Of a stretch of DNA of 64,000 nt, positions 1 to 10,045 are shown piece after piece (positions within the stretch are counted from its first letter, which is position 1; every line of letters starts with the position of its first letter). Origin of the DNA: Clostridiales bacterium. GTDB lineage: Bacteria; Bacillota; Clostridia; Christensenellales; Pumilibacteraceae. A program made the translations under genes and the position numbers. The notes below the pieces were generated by a model. It made no database searches, was not told the origin of the DNA, and was given only the letters and a program-made list of their open reading frames with translations. The stretch covers positions 1 through 64,000 of the forward strand of contig JAIEFT010000044.1 of NCBI GenBank assembly GCA_029066805.1, read 5' to 3'.

Positions 1-71
1 ACTTTGACTTTGACGTTGCCCCCAACGACTACGAAGAAGACGAAGAGCTGGACGACGATGATGACGAATAA
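1..71 (+). CDS. C-terminal end of an upstream CDS with acidic tail (partial)
   Basis: Frame starting at 3 reads FDFDVAPNDYEEDEELDDDDDE* ending at TAA 69-71, directly followed by a terminator; protein identity unknown. Confidence 0.6.
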   Translation, partial: FDFDVAPNDYEEDEELDDDDDE

Positions 72-75
72 CAAC

Positions 76-101
76 AAAAGCCGCTTTGACAGCGGCTTTT
101 T
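76..101 (+). terminator. Rho-independent terminator
   Basis: AAAAGCCGCT-ttgac-AGCGGCTTTTT, 10-bp stem plus T run. Confidence 0.85.
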
Positions 102-219
102 CGATCCGTAACTTTTTCGACATTTTATTCTTAAACTTTTTTTGACTAATTGTTATATCGGGCATAATAGCGCAACCTCGCGAATATCATATAGCGATAT
201 CTATTTCAAGGAGTGCATT

Positions 220-1692
220 ATGCCCGAAAACATCAATATTAAGAGTGACGAAATTGTGTGGATTGCACGCGGTCAGGCGGTGGTCGAGGCGCGCCAACCG
301 ATAAACAGCGAATGCAAAGTGCTGTCCGTGTCCGCGTCGGCGGTTACTACGCCCAGCGAGGTGTTTGCGGGCGAGGCGCGGTACGTCGGCAAGATCACGT
401 TTGATTGTCTCGTGCTTGTGGATAACGCCGTAAGCAGTGTGACTACCGTTGCCGAGTTCTCCGACAAAATCACATCGCCCGACATAACAGCGGGGACGTC
501 TGTTACGCTTGTTCCCGAAATTGTCAATGTGGAAGCGTCTATCGACGGCGGCACGCTCAAAGCGGTAGCGGTAGTAGATACTGCCGCAATTGCAGTAGTC
601 GATAACGAGTACATGTGCATAGCTCAGCCCGACGACGGAATCTATGCCGAAAAACGCACGATTTTCTATTCCACCGCATGCGCCGAGGAGAGCGAAACAC
701 TGTACGTTACTGACAGCGTCGGTGCGACAAAAATAACCGACGTTATGTGCTCCACGGCGCGCGCGATTGTGACCGGTGCGGACGCTGCGGACGGGGAGAT
801 AAAAGTCTCCGGCGCGGTGTACACCTTTGCCGTGGTCAAGACCGACGACGAGAGCACGTCGTCCGTGCGCATTGTTACGCCGTTTGTCAAGAGCGTTGCC
901 GCGCCCGTCCACGACGGCGATACCGCGTTCGCTTTTGCGCACGTTACGGACAGATCGGCTACGTTGATCGCGGGCGAAAACCGAATAGAGATAGCGGCGA
1001 CGGTCAGGCTTAACGCGGTCGCGCTCACCGCCGCTACGTGCGACGTGGTGACAGACGTGTTCTGCGCCGACAACGAAATACAAACCACAGGCGTTACTGC
1101 CAAGTGCATTACCGTCGAGCCGCTTTGTACGGTTATCGACACGGTGGACGGGCAAGTGCCCATCGAGGCAGACAGGCTTGCCGCCGACAATGTTTTGTGC
1201 GTTACGGGCACGTCGTGCACGCTGACCTCCGCAAAAATCGACGATCGCAGGGTCAATGTGGAGGGCCTGGTCGGCGGCGACATTGTGTACTACAATGCCG
1301 AAAAGAATGCGGTGGACGTTTTACCGTTCCGTCTGCCGTTTAGCATGCCGCTTTCCAACCATACCGAAGCCGCCCATGTCACGGCCACGGCAACCGTAAC
1401 CGACGTGAATGTAAAGATACGGCGCGAGTCGGTGTTCGACATAAAAGCCGAGGTAGCGTTTACGCTTATGCTTTCCTCAACCGCCGAGTGCGAATGTATA
1501 TCGGAAGTGATTAAGGGCGAGCCGCTCGCACGCCCCGACGCGTCGGTTATTATCCACATCGCCAAGGAGGGCGAAACGCTGTGGCAGGCGGCAAAGGCGC
1601 TGTGCTGTTCGCCCGAGCGCGTGACCGAGCAGAATTCCGCAACTGCGCCGTACAGCGGCGGCGAGAAGCTTATAAATTTCTGCAATAAGTAA
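220..1692 (+). CDS. SPOCS (DUF3794) and LysM domain protein, SipL-like
   Basis: Start ATG at 220 preceded by AAGGAG; repeated beta-rich SPOCS-like segments; C-terminal LysM-like IHIAKEGETLWQAAKALCCSPERVTEQN. Confidence 0.75.
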   Translation: MPENINIKSDEIVWIARGQAVVEARQPINSECKVLSVSASAVTTPSEVFAGEARYVGKITFDCLVLVDNAVSSVTTVAEFSDKITSPDITAGTSVTLVPEIVNVEASIDGGTLKAVAVVDTAAIAVVDNEYMCIAQPDDGIYAEKRTIFYSTACAEESETLYVTDSVGATKITDVMCSTARAIVTGADAADGEIKVSGAVYTFAVVKTDDESTSSVRIVTPFVKSVAAPVHDGDTAFAFAHVTDRSATLIAGENRIEIAATVRLNAVALTAATCDVVTDVFCADNEIQTTGVTAKCITVEPLCTVIDTVDGQVPIEADRLAADNVLCVTGTSCTLTSAKIDDRRVNVEGLVGGDIVYYNAEKNAVDVLPFRLPFSMPLSNHTEAAHVTATATVTDVNVKIRRESVFDIKAEVAFTLMLSSTAECECISEVIKGEPLARPDASVIIHIAKEGETLWQAAKALCCSPERVTEQNSATAPYSGGEKLINFCNK

Positions 1693-1710
1693 TTATAAAT
1701 ATTATGCGGC

Positions 1711-1750
1711 AAGAAAGAGTAGTTTGACTTAAACTACTCTTTCTTTTTTT
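1711..1750 (+). terminator. Rho-independent terminator
   Basis: Perfect 15-bp stem AAGAAAGAGTAGTTT/AAACTACTCTTTCTT followed by T run. Confidence 0.9.
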
Positions 1751-1756
1751 GTTGTA

Positions 1757-1785
1757 TTGACAACATTGACAGAGCGTGATAAAAT
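1757..1785 (+). promoter_or_regulatory. SigA-type promoter, predicted leaderless
   Basis: TTGACA(1757)-N17-TAAAAT(1780-1785), then 6 nt, then ATG at 1792; no SD. Confidence 0.75.
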
Positions 1786-1791
1786 TCAATT

Positions 1792-2112
1792 ATGAATATT
1801 TTTATTCTCAAAAAATCGCTGTCCGATCTTAAAAACCCGATTGTCAAATGCGAGTACGACACCGACGCAAAAACGGTGGGCGGTTTTATTTGTGAAATGG
1901 TAGAAAAAAACTACCGAAAAAAGAAACCGAATATGACGCTTGAGGAATGCAAGCAGCTTGCTATGGACGAGTTTTCGGACGGCAGCTATTACATAGTGAA
2001 CACGACCCAAGACATTAAGTATTCGGTGTTGGAGCAGGCGACCGAGTTCTGCGAAGGCGACGAAGTGGTGCTGATAAAATTGAAATACCTGCGAGGAATA
2101 ATATGGATCTGA
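1792..2112 (+). CDS. Hypothetical protein, small partner of downstream DUF4132-like gene
   Basis: 106 aa ORF overlapping the next CDS; no family recognised. Confidence 0.75.
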   Translation: MNIFILKKSLSDLKNPIVKCEYDTDAKTVGGFICEMVEKNYRKKKPNMTLEECKQLAMDEFSDGSYYIVNTTQDIKYSVLEQATEFCEGDEVVLIKLKYLRGIIWI

Positions 2113-5100
2113 TGGGGTTTTTCGGGGAGACCGTGCATGACGAGCGCATACTTGCCGCTTACTCCAAGGTCAAGGATGCGGAAGTCAAAAAGATATTGTC
2201 GGAAAGCAGCCGCACGCTTTGCTCGTTCAAGTTTTTTCGCGAGCGCGAAAAGGCGTTTCGTGATTTGCTGCCGAAGTACTTTGACCTTCTTTTGGGCGCG
2301 TTTGCCAATACGTATTCCCAATACAGCTATATCGGCAGGCGACAGTTTGCGGCGTATATGTGTTTGGAGCTGGGTATAGTAGATCCCACCGATATCACTA
2401 CCGTCAAAAATTTTTCCGCGTCGGGGTTAGACAAAAGCGAGTTTCACAGCGACGCGCCGCGCTCAACCGTGTTTTTGACCGGCTTGAATAAGCGCGGCGG
2501 ATTTTCCGAAAAGGACGTCATAGATTTTATAGACGGCAATCCCGAATATCTGCTGTACTTTATGCCGCTGCTGACGGCGATAGACAGCGAATGCTTTGCA
2601 AACGCTATTTTAGGCTATCTTATAAATGCAGGACTACAGGACACGCTGCGCTACCACCTGCTGCTTGGCATGCTCAAGTCGAGCAATGCCGCGGCGCTTA
2701 AAAGATTTACCGATCTGATCGAAGAGAACAATCTGTATCGCCTGCGCGCCATGAATGAGGTGGCTGTATCTATCGGGAACTATGCGGCGGTGCTTCCGCC
2801 CAAGGAGGTCGTGCCGCTGCTGCGCGACGCGGCGGGGGGCAATTCCGAAAAATACCTAAACGCCGATTTTAGGCACGCCTATTACTTTATCCACACGTAC
2901 GACCGCGTTCAGACGGAAGCGGTTTTTAATGAGTTTGCGCAAAACGTATTATCCCACGGCGGAGTGCGTGCGCGATGGGCGCTGCTTCATTCGCTTTCCT
3001 CCGATACGATAAATCTTGATTATGCGAAAATCGTATTTTCGAGCGAGTTGTCGTTAGAAGATCTGTCGTTCTTTTTTCACAGAGTGGATTGCGGAGCAAT
3101 TGCCGATAAGGACTTGCCTGTGGTGTTCGAGTCGTTGTTCGGCTTGCTTTGCACCATGGACAAAGTGAGTTATCACTATAAGACCGACGAAGATATCATT
3201 TTCGCCCGCGACGTGGACAAGTGGCGTGTGGTGGGCGAGCTTGCCGTAATAGCGGCGCGGAGTAAGGACAAATCGTACACCGAGCGGCTGGATAAGCTGT
3301 TTGACGGTTGGCGTGAGGACGCGCAAGCGAAGTATCTGGAATACAACGGCGACAAAACGCGAATAGACAAGCGCGCCGCGATTGTTCGGCTTTTAAAAAC
3401 GGACGACTATCATGCCGTCAAGTACTACGACAACAGTAAAATTGTTCTTTCCTACGACGAGGCAGTCGTCGCATCCGACTATCTAAAAAGTAAGAAGCAA
3501 TCAATCAAGTCAAAAATTATAAAGGAATTTTTACGCTCTGCGGATAAGGATCGCATTGCCGAATATTTGTGCGGCTGCGCCCAAGATTACAAGGTGCAGG
3601 CAGGCAAGGAAATGCAAGAGAGCGGCGACAAGGTGTCCGCAAAAAAACTCGACAAGGCTACCGCAAGGTACAGCAGGGACTCCGAAAGCGTGTTTGAAGT
3701 GGTAAAGCCGCAAAAGGAAATAGATACGATTTTGGCAGAGAAGCTTTCGCGCGAAAAAATCAAGCCGATATCGTTTGCACGGTTCGAGGCGTTTTGGCGA
3801 GCGCTCGAGAAGCTTCGTGCGGACAATTCCGACTACGAATACGAAGCGAACTACCCCGAAGGTAAGGTAACGCTGGGCAGTACTTTCAGAATGCTTAAAA
3901 GCAGTGGTATTGAGATATACCCCGCATTTTCGCGCTATCCGCTCGGCGAGCAGTTCAAACAAGTCTTTGAGCAATATCTTACAAGCGACGAACTTAAATA
4001 CGTGCTTATTCTTGTGCATTGCGTCGATATGCATAACAAGAAATTGTTTACCGATATGTTCCGCGGCGGCGACGCGCAAAAGGCATACGAGTTTGCGGAA
4101 AATAAAAACAATAGCAATTTCGGTGGAACGTCATATGATTTTGTGTGCTGTCTTTGCAATTGCGCAGTGTACGATCTTGCGACCGACGCGGAGCTCTGCG
4201 ATATTATTTGCATGTTCACCGACAGTCGCGTATTGCCGGCATTAAAGATTAAAAAAGATATATACAGCAGTTACGCTTTGCCGTATCGTTTTATTTGTGC
4301 GCTTACAAGAAGCGACGATAGCGAGTGCGTGCGGCTATTGCTGTTTGCGAGCTGTTTGTTTGCGGAAGCGGAATTGTCCGAAAGCGTTTCGCTCGATCTG
4401 ACCGCAAAGGCGTACGAATTGGGTCTTATTTCGAACGAGCTTGCTCGGTACTTTATTCGCGGCAATTCCCTTAGCGGCTCATTCGTCGGCGACAGCAAAA
4501 GCAACGTAATGCGCCCTGCGTATTCGCACAAAAAGTTCCGCAAATTTCTGCTCGAATATGTGGACATCGCATTTGACAACGAGCTGAAACGCGGCGTCCT
4601 GCAAACGCCGTACAGCAAGATGCTTCTCCATTGTAAACGGCTGTACGGCGCTAAATACTATGTCGCGTCCGTTGCGGCGCTGCGTGGGCTCACCTGGGTG
4701 CGTTCGCCGTACGACTGCGACAAGGGCAGCCTGTTCTCGGCGATAATCAAGATGGCGGTCAAAGCCGACGACGACAGCTACGAAAAATTTGTCTCGCTTG
4801 TCAAGAAGTATGGACTGACAAAGGACGAGCTGATAAAGGCGGCGTTGTTCAATCCCGAATTTGTCGATTACACCGAAAAGTACCTTGGCATACCGGGGTT
4901 AAAGCTTGCCATGTTCTGGTTTGTGGCGCACCTTAACGAAACGCTGTACGGCGACGATAAGGACAGGCGCGAGCAGCAGCTTAAGCAGTTTTCGGACATA
5001 AGCTATCCCGATTTTCAGGACGGTGCGTTCGATTACCGCTGGTACAAGGAGATGAAAGGGCTTGTGCCCGCCGATGAACTGAAGCGCATTTACGACAACG

Positions 5101-6629
5101 CCAAGTACGTGACGGTGGGCGGTCTGCACAAACGCGCACAGCGCTTTTTCGACGCGGTTGGCGGCAAGATACAAAAAAATGAATGCCTCGAAAAAATAAA
5201 CGGTACGCGTAACAAAGACTACTGCCTTGTGTACAGCCTTATTCCCGTAGCCGATAAAGACGATCTGCTCGAAAGATACGGCGTGCTTATGGAGTTTGTT
5301 AGGTCAAGCAAGCAGTTCGGCGCGCAGCGCCAGGCGAGCGAACGCCGCATTGTGGATATAGCGCTGGAAAACCTTGCGCGTGCGGCGGGGTATACCGATA
5401 CCGACGTGTTCATATTCGAAATGGAGTCGCAAAATCCGAGCGACATTTACCGCACGTACAGTATAGGCGAGATCACCGTCACGCCGTATATAGACGGAAA
5501 AACGTGCAAAATTTCGTACACCGTTCAAAAGGACGGAAAAATCATTTCGGCAGTTCCCGCCAAATACGCAAAGAACAGTACCGTAATAGGCTTGCGCGAC
5601 GAGATAAAGGCGCTTAACAAAAAGCTTTCGCGTATCAAGTTCAGCTTGGAAAAATGTATGGTAAATCGCGTGCGCTTCACGGCGGAGCAAATACGCTCAA
5701 TGTGCCGCGAGCCGATAATCGCCGCCGTTATCGGCAAGCTTATTTTGCTCGCGGGCGATAAGCTCGCGGTAGTTAAGGACGGAGAGATTTTCGACATTAA
5801 CGGCGAGCGTTTGTCGGTGGAACAATTATACGTCGCGCATCCTGTAGAGCTGAAAAAGCTAGGGCTATTGTCGTCCGCAATAGAATACGTTGTGTGCAAC
5901 AACATTGTGCAGCCGTTCAAACAGGCGCTGCGCGAAATTTATATTAAGTCGGACGAGGAAAACACGCAAGACGAGGCTATGCGCTTTAACGGTTTTTCGG
6001 TAGACGTAAAAAAGTGCGTGGCGGCGCTAAAAGGCAAGGGTTGGGGCGTGTCCGAGGATATAGGACTTCGCAGGGTGTATTACAAGACCGACACCGTTGC
6101 CGCGATTTTCCGCGAGTTCGATTTGTTTTACACCGTCGATTTTGAAAATGTCAACCGCGAGCTGAGCGGAATATTCTTCCTAAAACGCAAGGACGGCGAG
6201 ATAATACCGTTAAAGGACGTAGACGATATTGTGTTTTCGGAAACGCTGCGCGACGTAGACCTTATGATATCCATAAGCTCCAACGTGGTGTACGATTTCG
6301 AGCTCGCTAAGTCGACGGTTGAGATCCGTCAAGAAATTCTCAAATCGGTTGTAGCTATTTTAAAACTTAACAACGTGTCGTTCCTCAAAGACAATATCAA
6401 GGTGGAAGGGCATTACGGCACGTACGTTATAAATATAAGGACGGGTCTTGTGTTTAAAGAGGGCAAGGGCAATCTGTTGCTCGATACGGTGTACAGTGTG
6501 GAAAAGCCGCTGCTGCTTGACTTTGTTGACGAAGATCCGCTATCTGCCGATATAATATCCAAAGCCGTCGTCCTGTCCGCGGACGAGCGAATAACCGACC
6601 CGAAAATATTGTTCCAAATTAAGGATTGA
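2103..6629 (+). CDS. DUF4132-like large protein (C-terminal DUF4132/DUF7737-type region)
   Basis: 1508 aa; C-terminal FSETLRDVDLMISI...REILKSVVAIL...VEGHYGTYVINIRTG and VQPFKQALREIY resemble conserved DUF4132-family motifs from memory. Confidence 0.6.
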   Translation: MDLMGFFGETVHDERILAAYSKVKDAEVKKILSESSRTLCSFKFFREREKAFRDLLPKYFDLLLGAFANTYSQYSYIGRRQFAAYMCLELGIVDPTDITTVKNFSASGLDKSEFHSDAPRSTVFLTGLNKRGGFSEKDVIDFIDGNPEYLLYFMPLLTAIDSECFANAILGYLINAGLQDTLRYHLLLGMLKSSNAAALKRFTDLIEENNLYRLRAMNEVAVSIGNYAAVLPPKEVVPLLRDAAGGNSEKYLNADFRHAYYFIHTYDRVQTEAVFNEFAQNVLSHGGVRARWALLHSLSSDTINLDYAKIVFSSELSLEDLSFFFHRVDCGAIADKDLPVVFESLFGLLCTMDKVSYHYKTDEDIIFARDVDKWRVVGELAVIAARSKDKSYTERLDKLFDGWREDAQAKYLEYNGDKTRIDKRAAIVRLLKTDDYHAVKYYDNSKIVLSYDEAVVASDYLKSKKQSIKSKIIKEFLRSADKDRIAEYLCGCAQDYKVQAGKEMQESGDKVSAKKLDKATARYSRDSESVFEVVKPQKEIDTILAEKLSREKIKPISFARFEAFWRALEKLRADNSDYEYEANYPEGKVTLGSTFRMLKSSGIEIYPAFSRYPLGEQFKQVFEQYLTSDELKYVLILVHCVDMHNKKLFTDMFRGGDAQKAYEFAENKNNSNFGGTSYDFVCCLCNCAVYDLATDAELCDIICMFTDSRVLPALKIKKDIYSSYALPYRFICALTRSDDSECVRLLLFASCLFAEAELSESVSLDLTAKAYELGLISNELARYFIRGNSLSGSFVGDSKSNVMRPAYSHKKFRKFLLEYVDIAFDNELKRGVLQTPYSKMLLHCKRLYGAKYYVASVAALRGLTWVRSPYDCDKGSLFSAIIKMAVKADDDSYEKFVSLVKKYGLTKDELIKAALFNPEFVDYTEKYLGIPGLKLAMFWFVAHLNETLYGDDKDRREQQLKQFSDISYPDFQDGAFDYRWYKEMKGLVPADELKRIYDNAKYVTVGGLHKRAQRFFDAVGGKIQKNECLEKINGTRNKDYCLVYSLIPVADKDDLLERYGVLMEFVRSSKQFGAQRQASERRIVDIALENLARAAGYTDTDVFIFEMESQNPSDIYRTYSIGEITVTPYIDGKTCKISYTVQKDGKIISAVPAKYAKNSTVIGLRDEIKALNKKLSRIKFSLEKCMVNRVRFTAEQIRSMCREPIIAAVIGKLILLAGDKLAVVKDGEIFDINGERLSVEQLYVAHPVELKKLGLLSSAIEYVVCNNIVQPFKQALREIYIKSDEENTQDEAMRFNGFSVDVKKCVAALKGKGWGVSEDIGLRRVYYKTDTVAAIFREFDLFYTVDFENVNRELSGIFFLKRKDGEIIPLKDVDDIVFSETLRDVDLMISISSNVVYDFELAKSTVEIRQEILKSVVAILKLNNVSFLKDNIKVEGHYGTYVINIRTGLVFKEGKGNLLLDTVYSVEKPLLLDFVDEDPLSADIISKAVVLSADERITDPKILFQIKD

Positions 6630-6658
6630 TTGACTTTATTTTTGTTTGGGTATATAAT
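6630..6658 (+). promoter_or_regulatory. SigA-type promoter for ispE, predicted leaderless
   Basis: TTGACT(6630)-N17-TATAAT(6653-6658), 6 nt, ATG 6665. Confidence 0.75.
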
Positions 6659-6664
6659 TACGAT

Positions 6665-7543
6665 ATGAGTAATACGATCAGGCTTAGAGCTTTTGCAAAG
6701 GTCAATCTTTCGCTTAACATTACGGGGCGGGACGAAGTGCGCGGCATGCATACGTTGGACAGCGTTATGATGTCGGTGGACGCGTTCGATACCGTTACGG
6801 TCACGCCGCGAGAGGATTCCGATATTCGCGTTAAGTTTATCGGAGCTGACTCTGTGCCAGCCGAAAACAACACCGCCCACAAGGCGGCTAAAGCCGTTCA
6901 AGATATAATCGGCGGCAACGGCTTTGATATAACCGTGGAAAAGGGTATACCTATCGGCGCGGGACTTGGCGGCTCGTCTGCGGACGGTGCGGCGGTGCTG
7001 CGTGCGCTCGACGTTTTGTACAGACTGCCCGAACGCGGTGTGGATATGCGTTCTGTCGCGCTTTCCGTAGGATCTGACGTGCCGTTCATGCTGACCGGCG
7101 GGCTTGCGCGCGTAACCGGCTTCGGCGAGCAATTGTTCTTTATAGAAAACAAGCTTAAGCTGTTTATTGTCGGGCTTATGGGAGGCAGTGTGTCCACCGC
7201 GGCGGCGTACAAAAAATTCGATGAGCTTTATACGGGTTTTTCGCACTGTCCGACGGATAACGAAAAATTGTGCGATCTTTTGCTTGACGGCGATCCTAAG
7301 GCAATCGAGCATATGGGCAACGCGCTGTACGAACCGGCGGCTTGTCTGTCGCCCGAAATAAAGAGCAATGCAGAGCTGCTTGCTTCCTACGGTGGGGCGG
7401 TGTGCCTTACCGGCTCGGGCGGAATGACGCTCGGCTACTTTACCGATATGCAAAAGTTTTACGACTGCTACGTCGCGCTAAAGACACGCGGCTGTCGCGT
7501 GTTCGCTCCGGTCAGGACAGGCGTGCTTCACGAGCGGGTATAG
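6665..7543 (+). CDS. ispE: 4-diphosphocytidyl-2-C-methyl-D-erythritol kinase
   Basis: RLRAFAKVNLSLNI N-terminus; GHMP motif PIGAGLGGSSADGAAVLR. Confidence 0.92.
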   Translation: MSNTIRLRAFAKVNLSLNITGRDEVRGMHTLDSVMMSVDAFDTVTVTPREDSDIRVKFIGADSVPAENNTAHKAAKAVQDIIGGNGFDITVEKGIPIGAGLGGSSADGAAVLRALDVLYRLPERGVDMRSVALSVGSDVPFMLTGGLARVTGFGEQLFFIENKLKLFIVGLMGGSVSTAAAYKKFDELYTGFSHCPTDNEKLCDLLLDGDPKAIEHMGNALYEPAACLSPEIKSNAELLASYGGAVCLTGSGGMTLGYFTDMQKFYDCYVALKTRGCRVFAPVRTGVLHERV

Positions 7544-7663
7544 CTCGGGATTCGCGTATTTTCGAGCGCCTCGGCGTTGCAGCCCCTGTTTAATAGAAAT
7601 TATCAAAAAACCGCGTTTTTTCGACTTTTTGCTTCGGTAAATTTAAAATACTGTTAAATTTAC

Positions 7664-7692
7664 TTGCCTTTTGCATTGCTTGTTGATATAAT
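7664..7692 (+). promoter_or_regulatory. SigA-type promoter, predicted leaderless
   Basis: TTGCCT(7664)-N17-TATAAT(7687-7692), 6 nt, ATG 7699. Confidence 0.7.
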
Positions 7693-7698
7693 GAGAGT

Positions 7699-9969
7699 AT
7701 GAAAAGTGTCGATTTAAACTCGAATTGGAGTGTAGCCGTCGGCGAGGAGATCACGTCTTGCGATCTTCCGTATGACGTGACCGCAGGTGCGGCACGCGAT
7801 TACGCATGCGCTTTCGGTGCGCTCAACGGATATATCCCGTCTGCGCAGGCGGTGTTTACCAGGGCGCTGCCGCAGGTCAAAAACGGCAACGGTTTAGTTG
7901 ACATTAAAATAACGGGGGTGTGCGGCTACGGCGAGGTGTTTATCAACGACCAAAGCGTCGGACACCTTAACTACGGTTATGCGCCGCACCTTTTTACGGT
8001 CGATCTTTCCGGTGCGCGCAACACCATTAAAATAGTTCTTTTCACTTCGCCCGAGATGTCGGATAAATATTTGGGATTGGGTATTGCCGGCGGCGTTGAG
8101 CTTGTTTCGCTAGAAAACTCGGCGGCGTACGGCATAGATTATCCGTTTGTCAAAACGGCTACCGTAGGCGACAGAGTGTATGCCGATACCGAGGTCACTG
8201 TTTTTAACGACACGGACAAGCCGCAAAAATTTGTGCTGGACTGCACCGTGCTTAACGCTCGCGGCAAGCGCGCCGGCAAAAAACAGCGCAAGATATTCCT
8301 AAGGGCCAAACAGAACAAAACGCTGGACGTGCGTGTGCGCATAACCGGCGCGTACGAATGGTCGCCGTCCGATCCGTACATGTATTCCATGGTTGCCAAG
8401 CTTGTTCCCGTGACCGACGAGGGCGCGGAGGCTTGCTCGGTCACCACTAGGTTCGGCATTGTATCGCGCATGCTTTCCGCTACGCGCGGGCTGTATATAA
8501 ATAACCGAAAAACATTGCTTATGGGCGCGTACCTCTCGCATGCCGACGTTGCGCTCGGCGCAGTGTCGCTATATTGCAACGAGAGGCGCAAGCTTGAGGC
8601 GTTAAAGGCTATCGGCTACAACGCCGTGCATTTTGTGGGGTGTCCTACCGCCGCTACGCTGGACGCGTGCGACGACGTGGGCATGTTCGCGTTTGTCGAT
8701 CTGTTCCCGCACCTCGGGCAGGCTAAGTCGCCGCTCGGCGGAATCTTTACCGATAGGCGGTACTACTCGGTTTTTCTCAAAATTGCCGAGCTTCGCAACC
8801 ATCCGTCGGTTACGGTTTACGGCGTGGCGGACGACGTGGCGGAATGCTACAACCGTTACGACGGGCACGAGCTGATCAAGGCTATCTCGGACAGAATAAA
8901 GGAGATAGACAACACCCGTCCCGTTACGGTCTCCACGCGCGAGCAAGTGCCGTTTGCGTCCGAGCTGGAAAAGGCGGGCTGCCGCAAAACCGTGTTCGAT
9001 AATGCCGCCGCTGCCATCAATGCGGGCAGAGAGAAAAATCTGTTCGAGGACTTGACGGAGGGCGCGTTCGCCGCGGTGGACGTTTGCGGGTTCAACTATT
9101 TACATTCGCTGTACGAGACGGAGCTTAAAAAGCGCAATAGGCTTATACTCGGTTCGCGTACCGACAGCACGCATGCATTTGACAGTCTTGACGCCACGGA
9201 AAAGAACGACCGCGTAATAGGCGACTTTAACGACTGCGGCATGGACTATCCGGGCGGTGGTAAGCTCAATGAGAACAATACGACGCACGGCGACCTTGAC
9301 GCAATCGGTTGCGAAAAACCGCAAAGCGTGTACAAGCGCGTACTGCTTGGCGAGCGCGGCATAGCGTACATTGTTGTTCGCGACCCCGATACCGACGAGC
9401 CCGTTCATATGTGGAACTGGCCTCGCTATCTCGGTCAAAAAGTCAGTGTGGACGTTTACACTTCCGGTGACGTTGTGGCGCTGTATCTCGACGGCAGAAT
9501 AGTAGGCCGTCGGCTTGCCGGCAAGGTCAATAAGCACATTGCTTCGTTCAGCGTGGATTACTATCCCGGCACGCTAGAGGCGGTTGCGTACTTTAAAGGT
9601 ACGGAGTGTGCACGCTCCACTCTTAAGTCTGCGGGCTCGCCCAAAACGCTCAAGCTTACCGCTTACGCGAAAAACTTGTCCGTAGCGCGCAAGGACGTCG
9701 GGTTTGTGTATATAGACGTATGCGACCGCGACGGCGAGCTTGTTCCGTACGCCATGCGCGAGCTTAACGTCACGGTTACGGGCGGGGAGCTTATCGCGTT
9801 TGTCAACGCCGACCCGATGCTCAGGAAGAACTCGTTTGATTCTTGCCCTGCATACGAAGGCAAAGCGCTTGCGGTCATTCGTCCCGATCCTGCCGAGACC
9901 AAGGCGGTCGTCAAGGTCACAGGCGACGGGCTGCTCGCGGCGCGCGTTTCGTTCAAAATTAAAAACTGA
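7699..9969 (+). CDS. Glycoside hydrolase family 2-like protein (probable pseudoenzyme)
   Basis: GH2 fold signatures NHPSVTVYGV, VIGDFNDCGMDYPG, WNWPRYLGQKVSVDVYTSGDVVALYLDG; catalytic Glu positions appear substituted. Confidence 0.75.
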   Translation: MKSVDLNSNWSVAVGEEITSCDLPYDVTAGAARDYACAFGALNGYIPSAQAVFTRALPQVKNGNGLVDIKITGVCGYGEVFINDQSVGHLNYGYAPHLFTVDLSGARNTIKIVLFTSPEMSDKYLGLGIAGGVELVSLENSAAYGIDYPFVKTATVGDRVYADTEVTVFNDTDKPQKFVLDCTVLNARGKRAGKKQRKIFLRAKQNKTLDVRVRITGAYEWSPSDPYMYSMVAKLVPVTDEGAEACSVTTRFGIVSRMLSATRGLYINNRKTLLMGAYLSHADVALGAVSLYCNERRKLEALKAIGYNAVHFVGCPTAATLDACDDVGMFAFVDLFPHLGQAKSPLGGIFTDRRYYSVFLKIAELRNHPSVTVYGVADDVAECYNRYDGHELIKAISDRIKEIDNTRPVTVSTREQVPFASELEKAGCRKTVFDNAAAAINAGREKNLFEDLTEGAFAAVDVCGFNYLHSLYETELKKRNRLILGSRTDSTHAFDSLDATEKNDRVIGDFNDCGMDYPGGGKLNENNTTHGDLDAIGCEKPQSVYKRVLLGERGIAYIVVRDPDTDEPVHMWNWPRYLGQKVSVDVYTSGDVVALYLDGRIVGRRLAGKVNKHIASFSVDYYPGTLEAVAYFKGTECARSTLKSAGSPKTLKLTAYAKNLSVARKDVGFVYIDVCDRDGELVPYAMRELNVTVTGGELIAFVNADPMLRKNSFDSCPAYEGKALAVIRPDPAETKAVVKVTGDGLLAARVSFKIKN

Positions 9970-10045
9970 TGACGCGACTATAACGAATTAATGCTTGTTC
10001 AAACGGTAATAATTTAAAACGGTTATAATCTTTTTTGGAGTCAAT

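Noticed and set aside
187-1155. Long minus-strand ORFs opposite the SPOCS/LysM gene (322, 115, 205 aa)
   Set aside because: Antisense shadow ORFs caused by codon bias; no RBS, Arg/His-rich composition, and the plus-strand gene is clearly coding.
6413-7453. 346-aa minus-strand ORF over ispE
   Set aside because: Lies opposite confident ispE and the end of the DUF4132-like gene; no recognisable domain.
7520-7590. tRNA-like stretch (gggtatagctcgggattcg...)
   Set aside because: No consistent acceptor/anticodon/T arms; it overlaps the end of ispE.
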